DNA of 64,000 nucleotides from Calonectria ilicicola (taxonomy: Eukaryota; Ascomycota; Sordariomycetes; Hypocreales; Nectriaceae). Below, in pieces: positions 1 to 11,632 of the stretch. The stretch is from contig CP085825.1 of NCBI GenBank assembly GCA_020809705.1, forward strand, positions 3,782,001 through 3,846,000. The letters are read 5' to 3'. The position numbers and the translations under genes were made by a program. Below the pieces are notes generated by a model. The model did not search any database, was not told the origin of the DNA, and saw only the letters and a list, made by a program, of their open reading frames with translations. Positions within the stretch are counted from its first letter, which is position 1. Every line of letters begins with the position of its first letter.

Positions 1-1948
1 GTTCCGGCACTGCAAGTCTCGAGAGGTACACTGTCCAGAAGCGCACTCCAGGCTGTCTCCGCAAGACTCGCCATCCTTGCTATGCGAGTCTTCAGGGCAT
101 GTGGCGCTTTTACCAGTGCATGTCTCCTGGGGGTCACACTTGCCGGTGCTCTCGCGGCATACGGTGCCATTCGATGCGAACTGGCATGAAGAGGTGCAGC
201 ACTCCTCGTTAGTGGGATCGCACTGGGCGCTGCCCTTGAACTTGCAAGTTTTGGCATCGCAGCAGCTGTTGTCGCCACATCCGTCTTCTCCACCACAGTC
301 GCAGTCTTCTCCGCTCTCAACAATACCGTTACCGCATTGGCTGCCCGTAATTGTTGTGATGTTCTTGTTATCAGTCAAGCAGGTCGATTTGACATTAGAT
401 TTGAAGCCCGAGCAGATATTACCAATTGAGCAAGGTGAGAATTCCGTGATTCCATTGGCTGTGGATGGGTTCATGATGTATTTGCCACCGGCATCACACG
501 TAGTCTTGCTAAGTGGACAACAGGACTGTGTTGTAGACGACACCGGACAAGTGCTGGAAGTGCAATCATGAACGGCACCAAAGATATGACCTGTCTCATG
601 CGCAAACACCTGCCATTCCGACGATGTCCTCACCACAACATTGGCTGAAGAAACCGTCTCATTGCTAGAGCTATCAGAGGAACCAGACCGGCATAGCTGA
701 CCCAACCACGCGAGACCGACGGCAGAGTCGGTGTTGCAGGTACTAAGGAGAGTCCAGTAGGCATTGCTGTCGTCAAACTTACCACGCCAGGAAGAAAAGA
801 GGTTCAGGCGATCAGTCAAGTCGACACTAGATGAGCATTTTTGGTTCCATTGAGCGGTTGATGATGGTGTACCAGGACAGGAGGCATCGCTAATAGTGAG
901 ATTTTGAATACCAAGTGAGATGTTGAAAGTGCTCTCGTAGACCTGTGAGGCTTGGTTGACCAGATTGATAACATTCTTGCGCAGAGTCTCCGACGAGTTG
1001 AACTCGGCAGTGTAGGTGCAATCAGTCGCAATTCCTACAAGGGCGACCTTTCGAGTAGTAGGACAGCCGTCAACAGAGCCGATGGTAGCTTCAAGGTCAA
1101 CGGCACCGTTGTTACCTGAACTTCCGCTGTCAATGGACTGGCGACCGAAAAGCGACCGTGGGCTCATAGCGCTGAAGGAGTGGCTGCGAAGGTCGAGTTG
1201 GTTGTATTGGCTGTTGAAACCTAGGTTGTCCGAGTTGCAAGCGGAATGACCGTAGATTCCTCGTCTTAAATCGGGGTGTTCTTCGCCGGTGAGAATATCG
1301 GAATCGCGCCAAACGACCATGACATCGTCGATATCGCCAGAAGATTTCAAGAGGGGGTCATCGTCGTGCTTAACGCGCTCATAGTTTGTGCCGGTCTGGA
1401 TATGGTGGTTGTCGCCATCGATTCGAAAACTGCCCTCGAAAACCGGGTGTTCCCCATCCCGGTGGACCGTTATGCGCGCCCAACCAGCCTTGAACCAGCC
1501 TGGGTGCCCTGGGCGGTGGACAAAAGCATCTCCTTTGTAAATCTTGTGCTCATTCCTCTCAACGGATTCCACAGAGCGAACCCGGCCGTCCTGGCCAAGG
1601 TAAGTCACAGCAAATGTGTCGTGGATGAGGTCATGGTTCGGTTCGAGTTTTAGACGGATCTCTTGGTGACCATTGTGAAGTGTAAAGATGATATCGAAAT
1701 TGGATTGCGCGTTGACGCGGTGCGAAGGCGCCTTGATGACCGCATTGTCGACGAGGGAGGTGTAACCGATGGGGTTTCGCTTTACTGAATGCGCTGCAGG
1801 ATCAGGTCAGGTTAGCAAGCCCGAGACGGGCGCAAAGGCAGGCGACAATGTTGTAAGAGCGCCTGGGAGGATCGGACGCACATATCGAGGATTGCACAAA
1901 GAGTGCGACGTAGGAGAATGCGGTCGCAAGGGACCGAAGCGAAACCAT
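1..1948 (-). CDS. ADAM-type secreted/membrane zinc metalloprotease (5' part; 3' end outside window)
   Basis: Reprolysin-type metalloprotease with a disintegrin module, expected in the secretory pathway or at the cell surface. The start is the ATG at 1946-1948, chosen because it opens a signal peptide (MVSLRSLATAF...). An 88-nt intron (1881-1794, GTGCGT...CTGCAG) splits a Ser codon after residue 22, and the second exon is open to base 1. Order of parts: signal peptide, prodomain (about 30-230), catalytic domain with the zinc site HETGHIFGAVHD near residue 420 (three His ligands and catalytic Glu all present), then a Cys-rich disintegrin stretch containing GEDCDCGGEDGCGDNSCC. The cysteine-rich tail and any transmembrane helix lie beyond the window. 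Fungal ADAMs (ADM-A/ADM-B) have this arrangement; I infer the ADM-B type but cannot see enough to be certain. No broken motif is visible. Confidence 0.92.
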
Positions 1949-3567
1949 GGTTGGTAGGACCAAAGAGGTCCGTTGAAGCGGAACGGCGACTCGAGAAGGA
2001 GGCTATCGCATACGGAATCGGTATTAAGCGACGGACACCGTTTGTATTATGGTTTGGTTAAGATTAAACGTAGAGCACAACGGGAATGCAGAATCGAAGC
2101 CCGGATGAGATGGGAGAGGACGGGAGCGTTTAGTAGAAATAGAGTTGAGGCCCGGGAAAGGTTGATGTTGATTACAATACAACCATAGGCACGAACCGAG
2201 GGGTGGGGACGGCTGATGGAGCTGAGGCGGGTCGGCCGGGGGGGGGAGGAGAAGGTGTTCAGGCCAGGGAGGAGAGGAATAGGGCCTAGAGTTTGGTATT
2301 ATGTAGGACGGAGGTGGCGAGAGCAAAGAAGTGAGGTGAACGGGAGAACACAAGATACATGTGTGTCCATAGGCCAGCAAGGAAGCATGGAGCGCCGAAC
2401 GGGTCCAGAAACGCCCATGGCAAGCCTTGGCGGATGGGGGGCGTCTGTGTCGGGCTGGACTGGGCCAAGACCATCTACACGGCACATTTACATCAACAAA
2501 CACTTGGCACATTGCTGCTCACGTCTGTCGCACCTTCAATCGCTCTTTTCCACCAGCCAACCCTGGCACATCACGGCCCGACCCAAAAGAGGGGGAATTC
2601 CCAGAAAAACCAAAGAAAAAGCAAGAAACCCCCCGTTTTCGCAGCAAAGCATCCAGCATCGTGGTCTGGCGGCCTTGGCGGACTTGGCGACCTTGGCAGC
2701 CCTTACCTCACTAGCCCCTCCCGCTCGGCATGTCCACTGGAGCGCATCGTTCTTTTCTTGTCTTGTCTTGTCAGCACGCTGCATAGCCACTCCTCTCAGA
2801 CATACCATCCTCGAGCAACCAACCAGTCTTCTCAGCTGCCCACCAAGTATCCCCTCGCTTGCATGTGTGATTGTGTGCTCCAGGCCAACGCTCAGTTTGT
2901 CTTTGCTCCCGGCTGTTTTCATCCAATACCGTTCATTACCCCTTTGAATGCAACGCCCACCACGGCAGGACTCAATCATGACTTTGTAATTGTAACCCCA
3001 CGCACGCACGCAATGATAAACAACCGATGATCTTGCCCATGCGTGTCTCTTGGCCTGCCTCTTGGCCCGTCAACCTGTGTGTGTTCGTTGGCTTTGCTGA
3101 TGCTGAGCAAATCCACATGCTCCTCTTTCGCAGGTCTCCAACCCTTGATTACGGAGCCGACTGATCCGGGCTTCTCGTTTGCAGCCGAGAAGTCTGCTGG
3201 ACCTCGTATTGCCCGCCCAGCCCCAGTGGCACCTGGTCCACTTTCCCATGCTTGAGCAACTTGGAACGGAAAATAAGACAGATGCATCAATCGTTTGCCC
3301 AGCGTCTCGTTCAAGGTTACACCGCAAGCTCAATTTTTGTCTTCCAGGGCCCGCGCTTCGGTTGCTGAGCCGAGCGCCGCCCCCCCTGTGCATTTTATCC
3401 TAATATTAACTTGGTTCAGGGCGTTTCAGCGCCGTTTCGCTGCCGTCAGAGCCGCCTTGGTATATTAAGAGGCGCCAGCTAGCACCGCCAGCTGAGCCTG
3501 GATGAATTGCTTCTGAGCCTTTTATTTCCTCACCCTCATGAAGGACTGTACATGTTCTGCTTTTTTT

Positions 3568-3709
3568 CCCTCTTCCCAACATCCCTTAACTAACTTAGGA
3601 ATAAAATAAATAAATGAATGAATAAACCAAATGAGATAGTTTAGATCTAAATTCCCTTGTTTATTTTTGTTGTTAAATTTTGATCTTTTGAGGGGTGCAT
3701 TGTAAGCTG
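3568..3709 (-). mobile_element. Candidate MITE-like element, family 2, copy C
   Basis: AT-rich stretch with AAATAAATAAATGAATGAATAA in the middle. Read on the minus strand it starts GCTTACAATGCACCCCTC (CAAAAGATC follows) and ends near TTAAGGGATGTTG. Both ends resemble the copy at 43289-43516. The boundaries are approximate and the copy is degraded. The assignment rests on short visual matches only. Confidence 0.35.
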
Positions 3710-4342
3710 ACAAACACCGCTTTTCACATCTCATCGAGGCAGTGCGTGTTAGGTCCTTCCGTCGCTCATGGGTACGCATTCTCCAATCATCTTTCACGAG
3801 CCACATTATCAGATGTGCATGGTTATCTAGCCTATTGCAGAGCTTCTAGTAGACCATGTCAGACGAAAACTCCATCCTGTGGACTTTGGTCTCGGCCTAG
3901 TCTCATCCAAATACAAAGATTTGCGTTCTCCACCCCCACGATCATTGGTACCCGAGCTTATGTTCTTCTTTTCTCTTGTTTTCCTCCCTTTTGCCAGAAA
4001 CAAGCCTTTGTAGATCACAGTTCATCCTCATGAACACCACATTTACTCCAGCCCAGTATCATCTGTCGTTTGAATTCGAAATGGAGCCTTCTCCATAGTC
4101 AAAAAACAAGCTTATTCCCGCCTCATCAAAACTTGTTCCCACTCGTTGCTTGATGAGAAAGGACGCGCGTCCGGTACCACACCCTACACTTTGGTCCCAT
4201 GCACGACTGAGTCACCTTTAAGCACGTGTAGTTTGGTATCCATCATCCGAGAGAGGGGGGGAGTGCAAACCTCTTATCAAAGTTGATGGATATTTTTATC
4301 CGATAGAATCACTCAAAATGGCAACGTAACATGCAATGCTGT

Positions 4343-4590
4343 TGTCCAAGAAAAATAGCCCTTGAAAGGTTGCCCCTCTACTTTCTCATTATTCCCTTCA
4401 ACTACTTCATAAATAAATATTATATAAATAAATAAAGAAATGTTAGGTATTTTTGGAATAAAAATTTATTTACTTATTTCAGCTATCAAATTGAGGTTTA
4501 GGGCGATCAAGTTCTGTGATGTCCAAGAGGAATAAGTTGCAGAGGGATCATCATTCAAGGGATGTCTTGTATCTCTAGGGTGACCCGGAT
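4343..4590 (+). mobile_element. Candidate MITE-like element, family 2, copy A
   Basis: An AT-rich core (4405-4480) is flanked by imperfect inverted repeats. The left arm is CCCTTGAAAGGTTGCCCCTC at about 4359-4378. The right arm read in reverse is TCCCTTGAATGATGATCCCT, at about 4545-4564. The outer right end resembles the right end of the copy at 43289-43516 (CAAGGGATGT, then TTGTAT). No open reading frame lies inside, as expected for a non-autonomous element. Boundaries are approximate and I could not define a target-site duplication. Confidence 0.45.
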
Positions 4591-5026
4591 GCATATCATG
4601 ACGTAGTATAAAGAAACAACAAGAATAAAAACGTCTTCCATCTTATTTACGTTTCATTTAATTGCGTCGTAAAACTGTCGCTTAATTTACAACCTGCTTT
4701 TGCTAACATCTCAGTGACATCTTCGCCGACACTTGCGCTAGTACGGTGAATGGATCATAGCTCATCGAGAGCTCTTGTTCATTTCCAATAATATTTTATA
4801 TACTTAAAAATACGCAATGCAATTATCAAATAAATCCCTCTCAGGTTAGATCCCAAACTTGCAAAATTCTCATCAGATCATGGCAACATCCAACATCAAC
4901 CCCAAAACACCGCACGAGTAAACCCGGGTTATCTCTTTAACCTATGCTTTCCTTTCCCGCTTTGCCTTGTACCCATTGGTATATCAACATAACAGACATA
5001 AATCCGTCACTGCCTTTTTAACTCTT

Positions 5027-7573
5027 TTACTTGCGCTTCGCCTCATGGACGTTCTTGATGATCTTTTCCACTACGGAAGGATCCGATAACTGCATCACAT
5101 GTTAGTCTGTGTTTCTGGGACGAGGCGCTTAGCCACGGGATGGTACATGGACTTACTGTGGTGATATCTCCAAGCTGATCCTCCTCACCCGCAAGGATCT
5201 TTCGCAACACTCGTCGCATAATCTTGCCACTTCGAGTCTTGGGCATGTCCGGCACAATGTACACTGCCTTAGGGGCCGCAAAAGGACCGATGCTCTTGCG
5301 CACCTGGACAATAAGCTCCTTGCGCAGAGCCTCGCTCGATTCAACCGTTTCCTTGAGGGCAACAAAGGCATTGACAGCTTGACCAGTGAGTTCATCGGCA
5401 ACACCGACAACAGCGGCCTCAGCCACAGCGTGATGCTCAATTAGAGCAGCCTCAATTTCAGCAGTGGAAAGACGGTGGCCACTGACGTTGACAACATCGT
5501 CGACACGTCCTCGGATCCAGTAGAATCCCTCGTGGTCACGGGCAGCACCGTCACCAGTGAACTGTCACCTTGGTCAGCAAAAATTCCGGCATTCTTATTC
5601 ATCACGGGTCTACTCACGTAGTATCCCTTGTACACGCTCAGATAGGTCTCCATGTATCGCTTGTGGGCGCCCCAGACAGTACGGGCCATGCTAGGCCAGG
5701 GTTGCTTGAAAGCCAGAACGCCTTCGACGTCGTTTCCGTGAATCTCTTCGCCGGAAACTGGGTCGATGATAGCAGGCTCGATTCCAAAGAAGGGAAGCGA
5801 TGCACTGCCAGGCTTAGTAGGAGTGACACCAGCCAAGGGGGTAATGGTGTGAGAGCCCGACTCGGTCTGCCAGTAGGTCTGCAAAAAATGTTAGCATCAA
5901 CTGCTCAAACTGATCATTTGACTGGATAAAAGCACATACATCGACAACGTGCGATTCCTCCTTTCCGATGACCTCGAAATACCACTTCCAGATCTCAGCA
6001 GCAATAGGTTCACCGACGGAACCCAGGACTCGGAGATGCTTCATCTCACCGCGAACGTGCTCGTCGCCAGCACGCTTCAGAAGTCGTAGGGCAGTGGGTG
6101 CAACGTAGAACTGGGTCACCTTGTGCTTCTCAATGATATCCCAGTAGCGGGAGAAGTTGGGGTAGGCAGGGGTACCCTCGAAAACGACAGTGGTGACACC
6201 AAGCATCAAGGGGGCGTACACAACGTAGGTGTGGCCAGTAATCCAGCCGACATCACCACCGCAGAAGTATCGATCACCCTGGTGAATATCAAATACATAT
6301 TTACCCGTCATAGCAGCACCGAGCAGGTAGCCAGCAGTAGTGTGCAGCACACCCTTGGGCTTGCCAGTAGAGCCTGAGGTGTAAAGCAAGAACAGGGGAT
6401 CCTCGGAGGACATGGACTCCGGGGGAATGTAGCTGGGCCACTTCTCAACTTCCTCGTGCCACCAGTAGTCACGTCCCTCAGTCCAGGGGACCTCGGAACC
6501 GGTGCGCTTGTAGACGAGGACGTGAGAAACGTCAGGGCACTGCTTAAGAGCGTCGTCGACAATCTTCTTGGTGCCAATCAACTTGCCACCACGCTTTCCT
6601 TCGTCGGTAGTGATGACGACCTTGCAGTTGGCATCGACAACACGGTCGCGCAGAGAGTCAGAGGAGAATCCAGCAAAAACTACGGAATGAACAGCGCCGA
6701 TACGGACACAGGCCATGAGGGCAACAATGGCCTCGGGAATCATGGGGAGGTAAATGGCAACAGTGTCGCCCTTGCGAACACCCATCTGCTTCAAGACCCA
6801 GGCAGTCTTGGAGACCTCGCGGAGGAGCTCGCCGTACGTGACATTTCGACCCTCGGTGGGCTCATCGGCCTCGTAGATGATGGCCACACGGTCGGGATCG
6901 GCGAAAGCATGACGATCAACACAGTTGTACGAGGCGTTCAGACGACCCTCATTGAACCACGAAACATCGCCGTTGAGAAGAGTGCCGCTCTTTGTGGTTT
7001 GGAAATCGCGATCCCAAGAGATGAGCTCGCGAGCGCGCTCGGCCCAGAACTTGTCGGGCTGTGTGATGGATTCCTTGTAGAGGCGCTGGTACTCTTCGAG
7101 GTCTACAAAAGTGGGTCAGCACACACACATGTTGAGGCTCAGTGGATTTTCGGGTCAACTCACTAGCCAGGTGGGGCTTGCTGGGATGCTCTACAGGGAA
7201 GCGAAGTTAGCACCAGGATTTCAACAAAGTATGCACTTAGACGGGGCTGAGATGTGACAGAAATATTTTCCATCGCAATTTCAGCCGCCACGAAGGAGCT
7301 AAAGGGGGAGATCATACTGGCAAGCATCTTCTCGGGGGGATCTGGGATGCGTTAGCTTCTGGACCGCTTGCAGATGGAAGCGTGGCAGTCAAAGAACTTA
7401 CGGTACGTGTCGACGAGGTGGGCCTCAGCAACCACCGGCGCCTTGGTTTCTTGAGCAGCTGCGGGAGCAGCCGCCACCTCGGTTTGCTCAGGGACATCAA
7501 TGACCATGGGCTCGGTTGCTACGGGCGCAGGAGCAGCCTCGACGACCACGGGGGCCTGCTCAACTGAAGCCAT
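5027..7573 (-). CDS. facA: Acetyl-coenzyme A synthetase (acetate--CoA ligase, AMP-forming)
   Basis: Activates acetate to acetyl-CoA through acetyl-AMP, in cytosol and nucleus; needed for growth on acetate or ethanol. Seven exons: 7573-7402, 7341-7318, 7190-7164, 7102-5940, 5878-5618, 5561-5157 and 5089-5027, giving 704 residues with all phases consistent. Two of these exons are only 24 and 27 nt. Visible motifs: adenylate-binding loop [11 protein letters not shown], the [15 protein letters not shown] region, WQTESGSH, and near the C terminus [11 protein letters not shown], whose Lys is the catalytic and regulatory acetylation site. The N terminus has an Ala/Val/Glu-rich extension of roughly 45 residues before HLVDTYHPPEKMLA; Aspergillus FacA is about 670 residues and starts closer to that point. 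A second Met (residue 23) exists but the first ATG gives the best leader. Regulation by FacB-like and carbon-catabolite factors is expected from the family, not shown here. Confidence 0.97.
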
Positions 7574-10500
7574 CGTGGGATGTAGAATTTTTTTTTCCTA
7601 TTTCCTTCTTATTTCGTTGAGATGGGAAGCAGATGCGATGCGACGTCGATGCGGGGTAGCGTGACCGTGGAGCCTGTGCCGGGACTGCTCTGAATAGGGC
7701 AGTGCGTACAGCTGTCGGTTATGCTTCGTCGGTAGGGGAGGGGCCGCGTGTGGTTTGCGCCGGGTATGATAGCTCTCACGCAAGAGGAAAAGCGAGGTCG
7801 AGCGTACGGAGAGAGGATAGAGGATAGAGGAGAGGAAGAAGAAGAGAAAGAAGAGATATGGACGAAGGATAAGGGGGTTTGATGAGCCGTTGGCGGGGAG
7901 CTGGGGGACCCGTCAATCTTTATGGTAAATTTTGGGTACATCGCCATTGGCAGGTACGCCCGGTAATGATGGCTGTACGTAGCGGGCGGTACCTGCACCA
8001 CTGGCGACCGGCCCCCGGTGAACCGGGGGGTCTTCTCAGTGCTGGCGGCTCTGGACCGTCGTGATCCTTTCCCCCGAAGCCCGTTCCCGAGCAAAAGCGG
8101 CCACCACTCATTGCTTGCTATCGCTCTCCGTTCGAGGCTCTGTTCCGGCCCTCCAGCGGATGCCCCAGCACTACTATGCCCTGCCAAACCTAGAGGCCGC
8201 CTCCAATCGAGCAATGCCGATCGCAAGGCTGCTACCGTGCCGTGCAGTTGTCGGCCGGCAGTCCATATCTCCTACCATGTCCCTTCCACCCCTACGTCCG
8301 AGGTCTAACAATGGACGGATGGCACCAAGTTCCCACGCTTCTACGGATTAAGTCCTAAACTACAAACAGCGAGCGGGTGGGCTTGCCATGGTTCTTGTCC
8401 CGGGTACATCGTGTCGCGAATAGCCAAGTCAGTGGCGGCGTGGCTCATGCCGACCTAACGCTGGTTGGATACATTGGATACATTGTAAGGCCTTAAACGC
8501 GTTCATTACTTGGCCCATGGTTGCCTCGTTGGTCGTACTTTTGTGCTATGCCGGTACGTTTTTATCTTATCTTTTGTCTCTTCAACTAGGTTTATGGTTT
8601 GTTTTACTCCTTCCTTCACTCCCTCATTGTGGAGCCCACCCCGAAGCCGGCTTGGCCATCCCGTAACACAGCCCACCCACAGCACGGCGATTTGGGATGC
8701 TGACGGACTCGGGTCCTGCGACTGGATTCGCCCCCATCCCGAAAAGCAGTCCCTAGGGTGTGCTTCCGACTCGATGGAAGACCGAGCATCTCGCGTTCCA
8801 TCCTCTTTATACGCAAAACTCTCCGCTAAGCCAGGGTGTTTCTGGTTTTCTCTTCGAACACAGCTGGTCAGCTTCATCTCGGCTATAATTTGCCTTCTTA
8901 CTATGTACTCAGTTCGAAAAACCCCATTCAGTCTTATGTCCCGATGGGCCATTTCCTCAGTCTCCCCACGGTGGCTTTTCATGCAGTAATACTGGGTCTT
9001 GCATGCGGTACTTTTTATTAGACACAGGTTCGTCCCTGGCTCCAGTCTCCGGTCCCTTCCCCTGCTTGCTGAAAGCACCCTTGTCTGTCAACGAAAAAAA
9101 AATTCTGCAGGCTTTCTTTTGCCCATGACAATTATCCGCATTCGGCAATTTGGTGTTATGACGCATTGGTCGAGGTTTCTCAGGGGTCTGAAGGGTCCAA
9201 GTACTTGATGCTGATGTTGCGTGGGATGCGAGTCTAGACAGCAGCTGAATTGGGCAAAAGCACAACTCATGAGCAACCTTTCCCATCTTAGGCATTAGAT
9301 CAATTAGTGAGGTGATTGATCATTGTAATGGTGGGGGACAGTGGAAGCCACCGGACCGGACGTGGAGGGCTGGTCATTCACACTCGATGCAGACCACCGA
9401 CTACGGTGCTTCCCCTTTCCCCCCCCCCAATGGACTGGATGGGGTGTGTGTGTTGAATGCTTGCTCGAGGGCTGATCAGGAGTGGTTTTGCTTCTGAGAG
9501 CCTTGGCCTGAGTGTGACGGTGAGTGATACTGCTGCGAGACCGGGCCTTTGGAAATGCAAGGTGCACGACACAGCAGCACAGGGTGCATGATGCTATGGC
9601 CTACTTGAGTAATTTGACGAAAGCATCTTTGCGCCCTGGCAACCCGTAGGGTTCCAGGCTTGAGATGCCACGGCCCAGGCCTTGTGGCTGGCAGCCAGAA
9701 TGCCCCTCATTTATCCCCCCGCATCGCATCGTCGGGGTCTAGCTACACCGACTCTCATTGGCGTCGTGGGCTGGACACCCATGACGCTTGTGGCTTGAGG
9801 CCCATCCATGTCATGACGCCAAAGGCCATGGCGACGACGCTCCCACAGATCAGGGTCCGCTACCTCGAGTGTGGGATGGTGGCTGCCAACTGTACTGGTG
9901 GCGTACCGTGCCGAACTTCTCAACAAAGCACCCCAGACACGACATGGCGCCGGGTGCGAAATAGTCATTGCTGCAGCAATACCTCGCCTTAGCGGACGCC
10001 CAAGTATCTTCATGTCACCTCTACGAAGCACCCTTGTGCAACTCCCACCGCTCAGCTCGACGATCCGTCGTTGTCAACATCGCATCCTGCCATCGCATCC
10101 TGCCATCATGATGGCCAAATCTCGATGAAACAAATTCCTCATCTGGACTTGACTTGCAACCACACCGTGCCAACCCGCGTGTCCCACTCAAATGGAGTCA
10201 CCCTCCCCCCCAACACCGAGATAGGAGCGAAAGGTTTCCCACGCATATCACCATCCCTCCTTGCTGCCCATTTTTCAATGTCTCCATCTCGCCGCCTGCT
10301 CTTTCTGGCCTGCTCGGCCTGGGCGGCTGGCTCGCAGTTTTGAGGGAGCTAACCCCGAATAGGAACTACTTTCACCTTGCCCCAAGCCCGAAATCCCATG
10401 CCAATCCCCAACCTAGCTCTTGAGCCATCAGATCCCTGCATCAAGGCTCGGGTCTGCCCCAACGGCCCGGACGAAGGAAAGCCCTGCCTTCAACCGAAGC

Positions 10501-11632
10501 CACGCGAGCTCTCCCTAGGGTGGGTGCACCCGCCACGATTGTCCCAGAAACTGGGCTGGCTTGGCTGACCTCCAGTTGTTATCAATGAGTCCCTATTGAC
10601 TTCAGAACCGACTTTTTAACTTTGTCATTCCCGGATGTCAGCGTTGTTGAAACTCGAGCTGAGATTTGTATGACGTGGCGTAGATTAATGCCATGCATGT
10701 ATGTGATTTCTGGTTTCGCCACCTCTCTTCAACATAGTGGTTCAACCTGGCCAAAGAATCTTCCCATACAGCCGACCTCCAACTTCCGAGGCTATTCCTC
10801 ACCAACTTGTGCGTCATGTCGCATCTGTATCTCTAACGTCTTGGTGCCCCTCCTTTGCAGACTACCCCTCCCGTCCCACCCGCACCACCCTCTGCCCCGT
10901 GTGCAAATCCAATGGCTAAGAGCATCGAGCCGTCCAGTCCATGCACGGCAGTCAGCGAACCCGTCTGGCCTTATCCCTGAGAGCCACCGTCTCAAGAACA
11001 TGTGATAGGGGCACCTTGGTTTCGTACAGACATAGTTTCGGATGCAGCTAGGCTAGTGACGCCAGTTCCCGCCCCTTGGTTTTCCCATCCTCGGACATCA
11101 GAACAACATCCGTCAACCACAACCTCTGTCGTAAACACCAAGTCCGGTTAACTTCCTCTTTGAGCCTGCTTATCAGTCTTGAGCTGTAATTATGTTGACA
11201 TGATATTTGGAAGATGCGCAACTGCCGCTACTGAGCCCAAATCTCATCATCATTGAGACCATCCTTTTGTCCTTGCAACTATCCGAACGGGCTTCGCCGG
11301 CCCAAAGCGTTCCTCCGTTCCCCCATTCCCCACTGTCGGCTACCCCTCCATCCCCCAGATCTCCGAGATCTTTCATAAGCACAGTTACTGCATCAAGTCT
11401 TGGCGCTGCCCCTCACGCCGACCCCAAGATTTGCTCCCAGCCATCAGGCCATTTCTCGAACGTGTTTTTTTTTTCCTTTCAGTCTCCTAGGCGGGGCACG
11501 AGTGGAGGCGGCTCACCAGGATATCTCCAAGAGACTGACTATTGGACCGCAAAACTGCAGCTGCAGATATTAACTCGCATATGCGTTGCTACTTTGACCC
11601 TACCCCAACGCCGACTGCATTGCCAATTATTC
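7574..11632. other. 4-kb spacer upstream of acetyl-CoA synthetase
   Basis: Promoter side of the acetyl-CoA synthetase gene and 3' side of RFC5. The first 300 bases are pyrimidine/purine skewed (GAGAGGATAGAGGATAGAGG near 7810), typical of a fungal 5' leader. GGTAC-type sites cluster at about 7930-8000. Small tandem duplications occur at 8464-8485 (TTGGATACA twice) and 10079-10107 (CATCGCATCCTGC, two units). I see no convincing coding exon or RNA gene. Confidence 0.6.

Larger units (their letters stand above)
1949..5026. other. 3-kb spacer between ADAM and acetyl-CoA synthetase genes
   Basis: Lies between the 5' end of the ADAM gene and the 3' end of the acetyl-CoA synthetase gene. I see no coding exon; several overlapping open frames exist in all frames without family resemblance or splice logic. 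It holds a TGTCT/TCTTG microsatellite (about 2755-2773) and two AT-rich islands, near 3590-3690 and 4400-4480, that belong to a candidate short inverted-repeat element annotated separately. Confidence 0.6.

Noticed and set aside
77..571. Plus-strand open frame of 164 codons
   Set aside because: It is antisense to the Cys-rich disintegrin and catalytic region of the ADAM gene; the minus strand carries the zinc motif and a continuous protein.
2216..3030. Long overlapping plus-strand frames upstream of the ADAM gene
   Set aside because: Several frames are open together, composition is Pro/Ser/Arg-rich, and no start context, splice signal or family resemblance is seen. They are best explained by GC skew.
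3806..3814. TTATCAGAT, a match to the reverse of the iron-repressor GATA site
   Set aside because: It lies over 30 kb from the metalloreductase gene, with no iron-related neighbour; a nine-base match is expected by chance.
7609..8226. 205-codon minus-strand frame upstream of acetyl-CoA synthetase
   Set aside because: It overlaps the expected promoter and leader, is Ser/Pro/Arg-rich low complexity, and matches no family.
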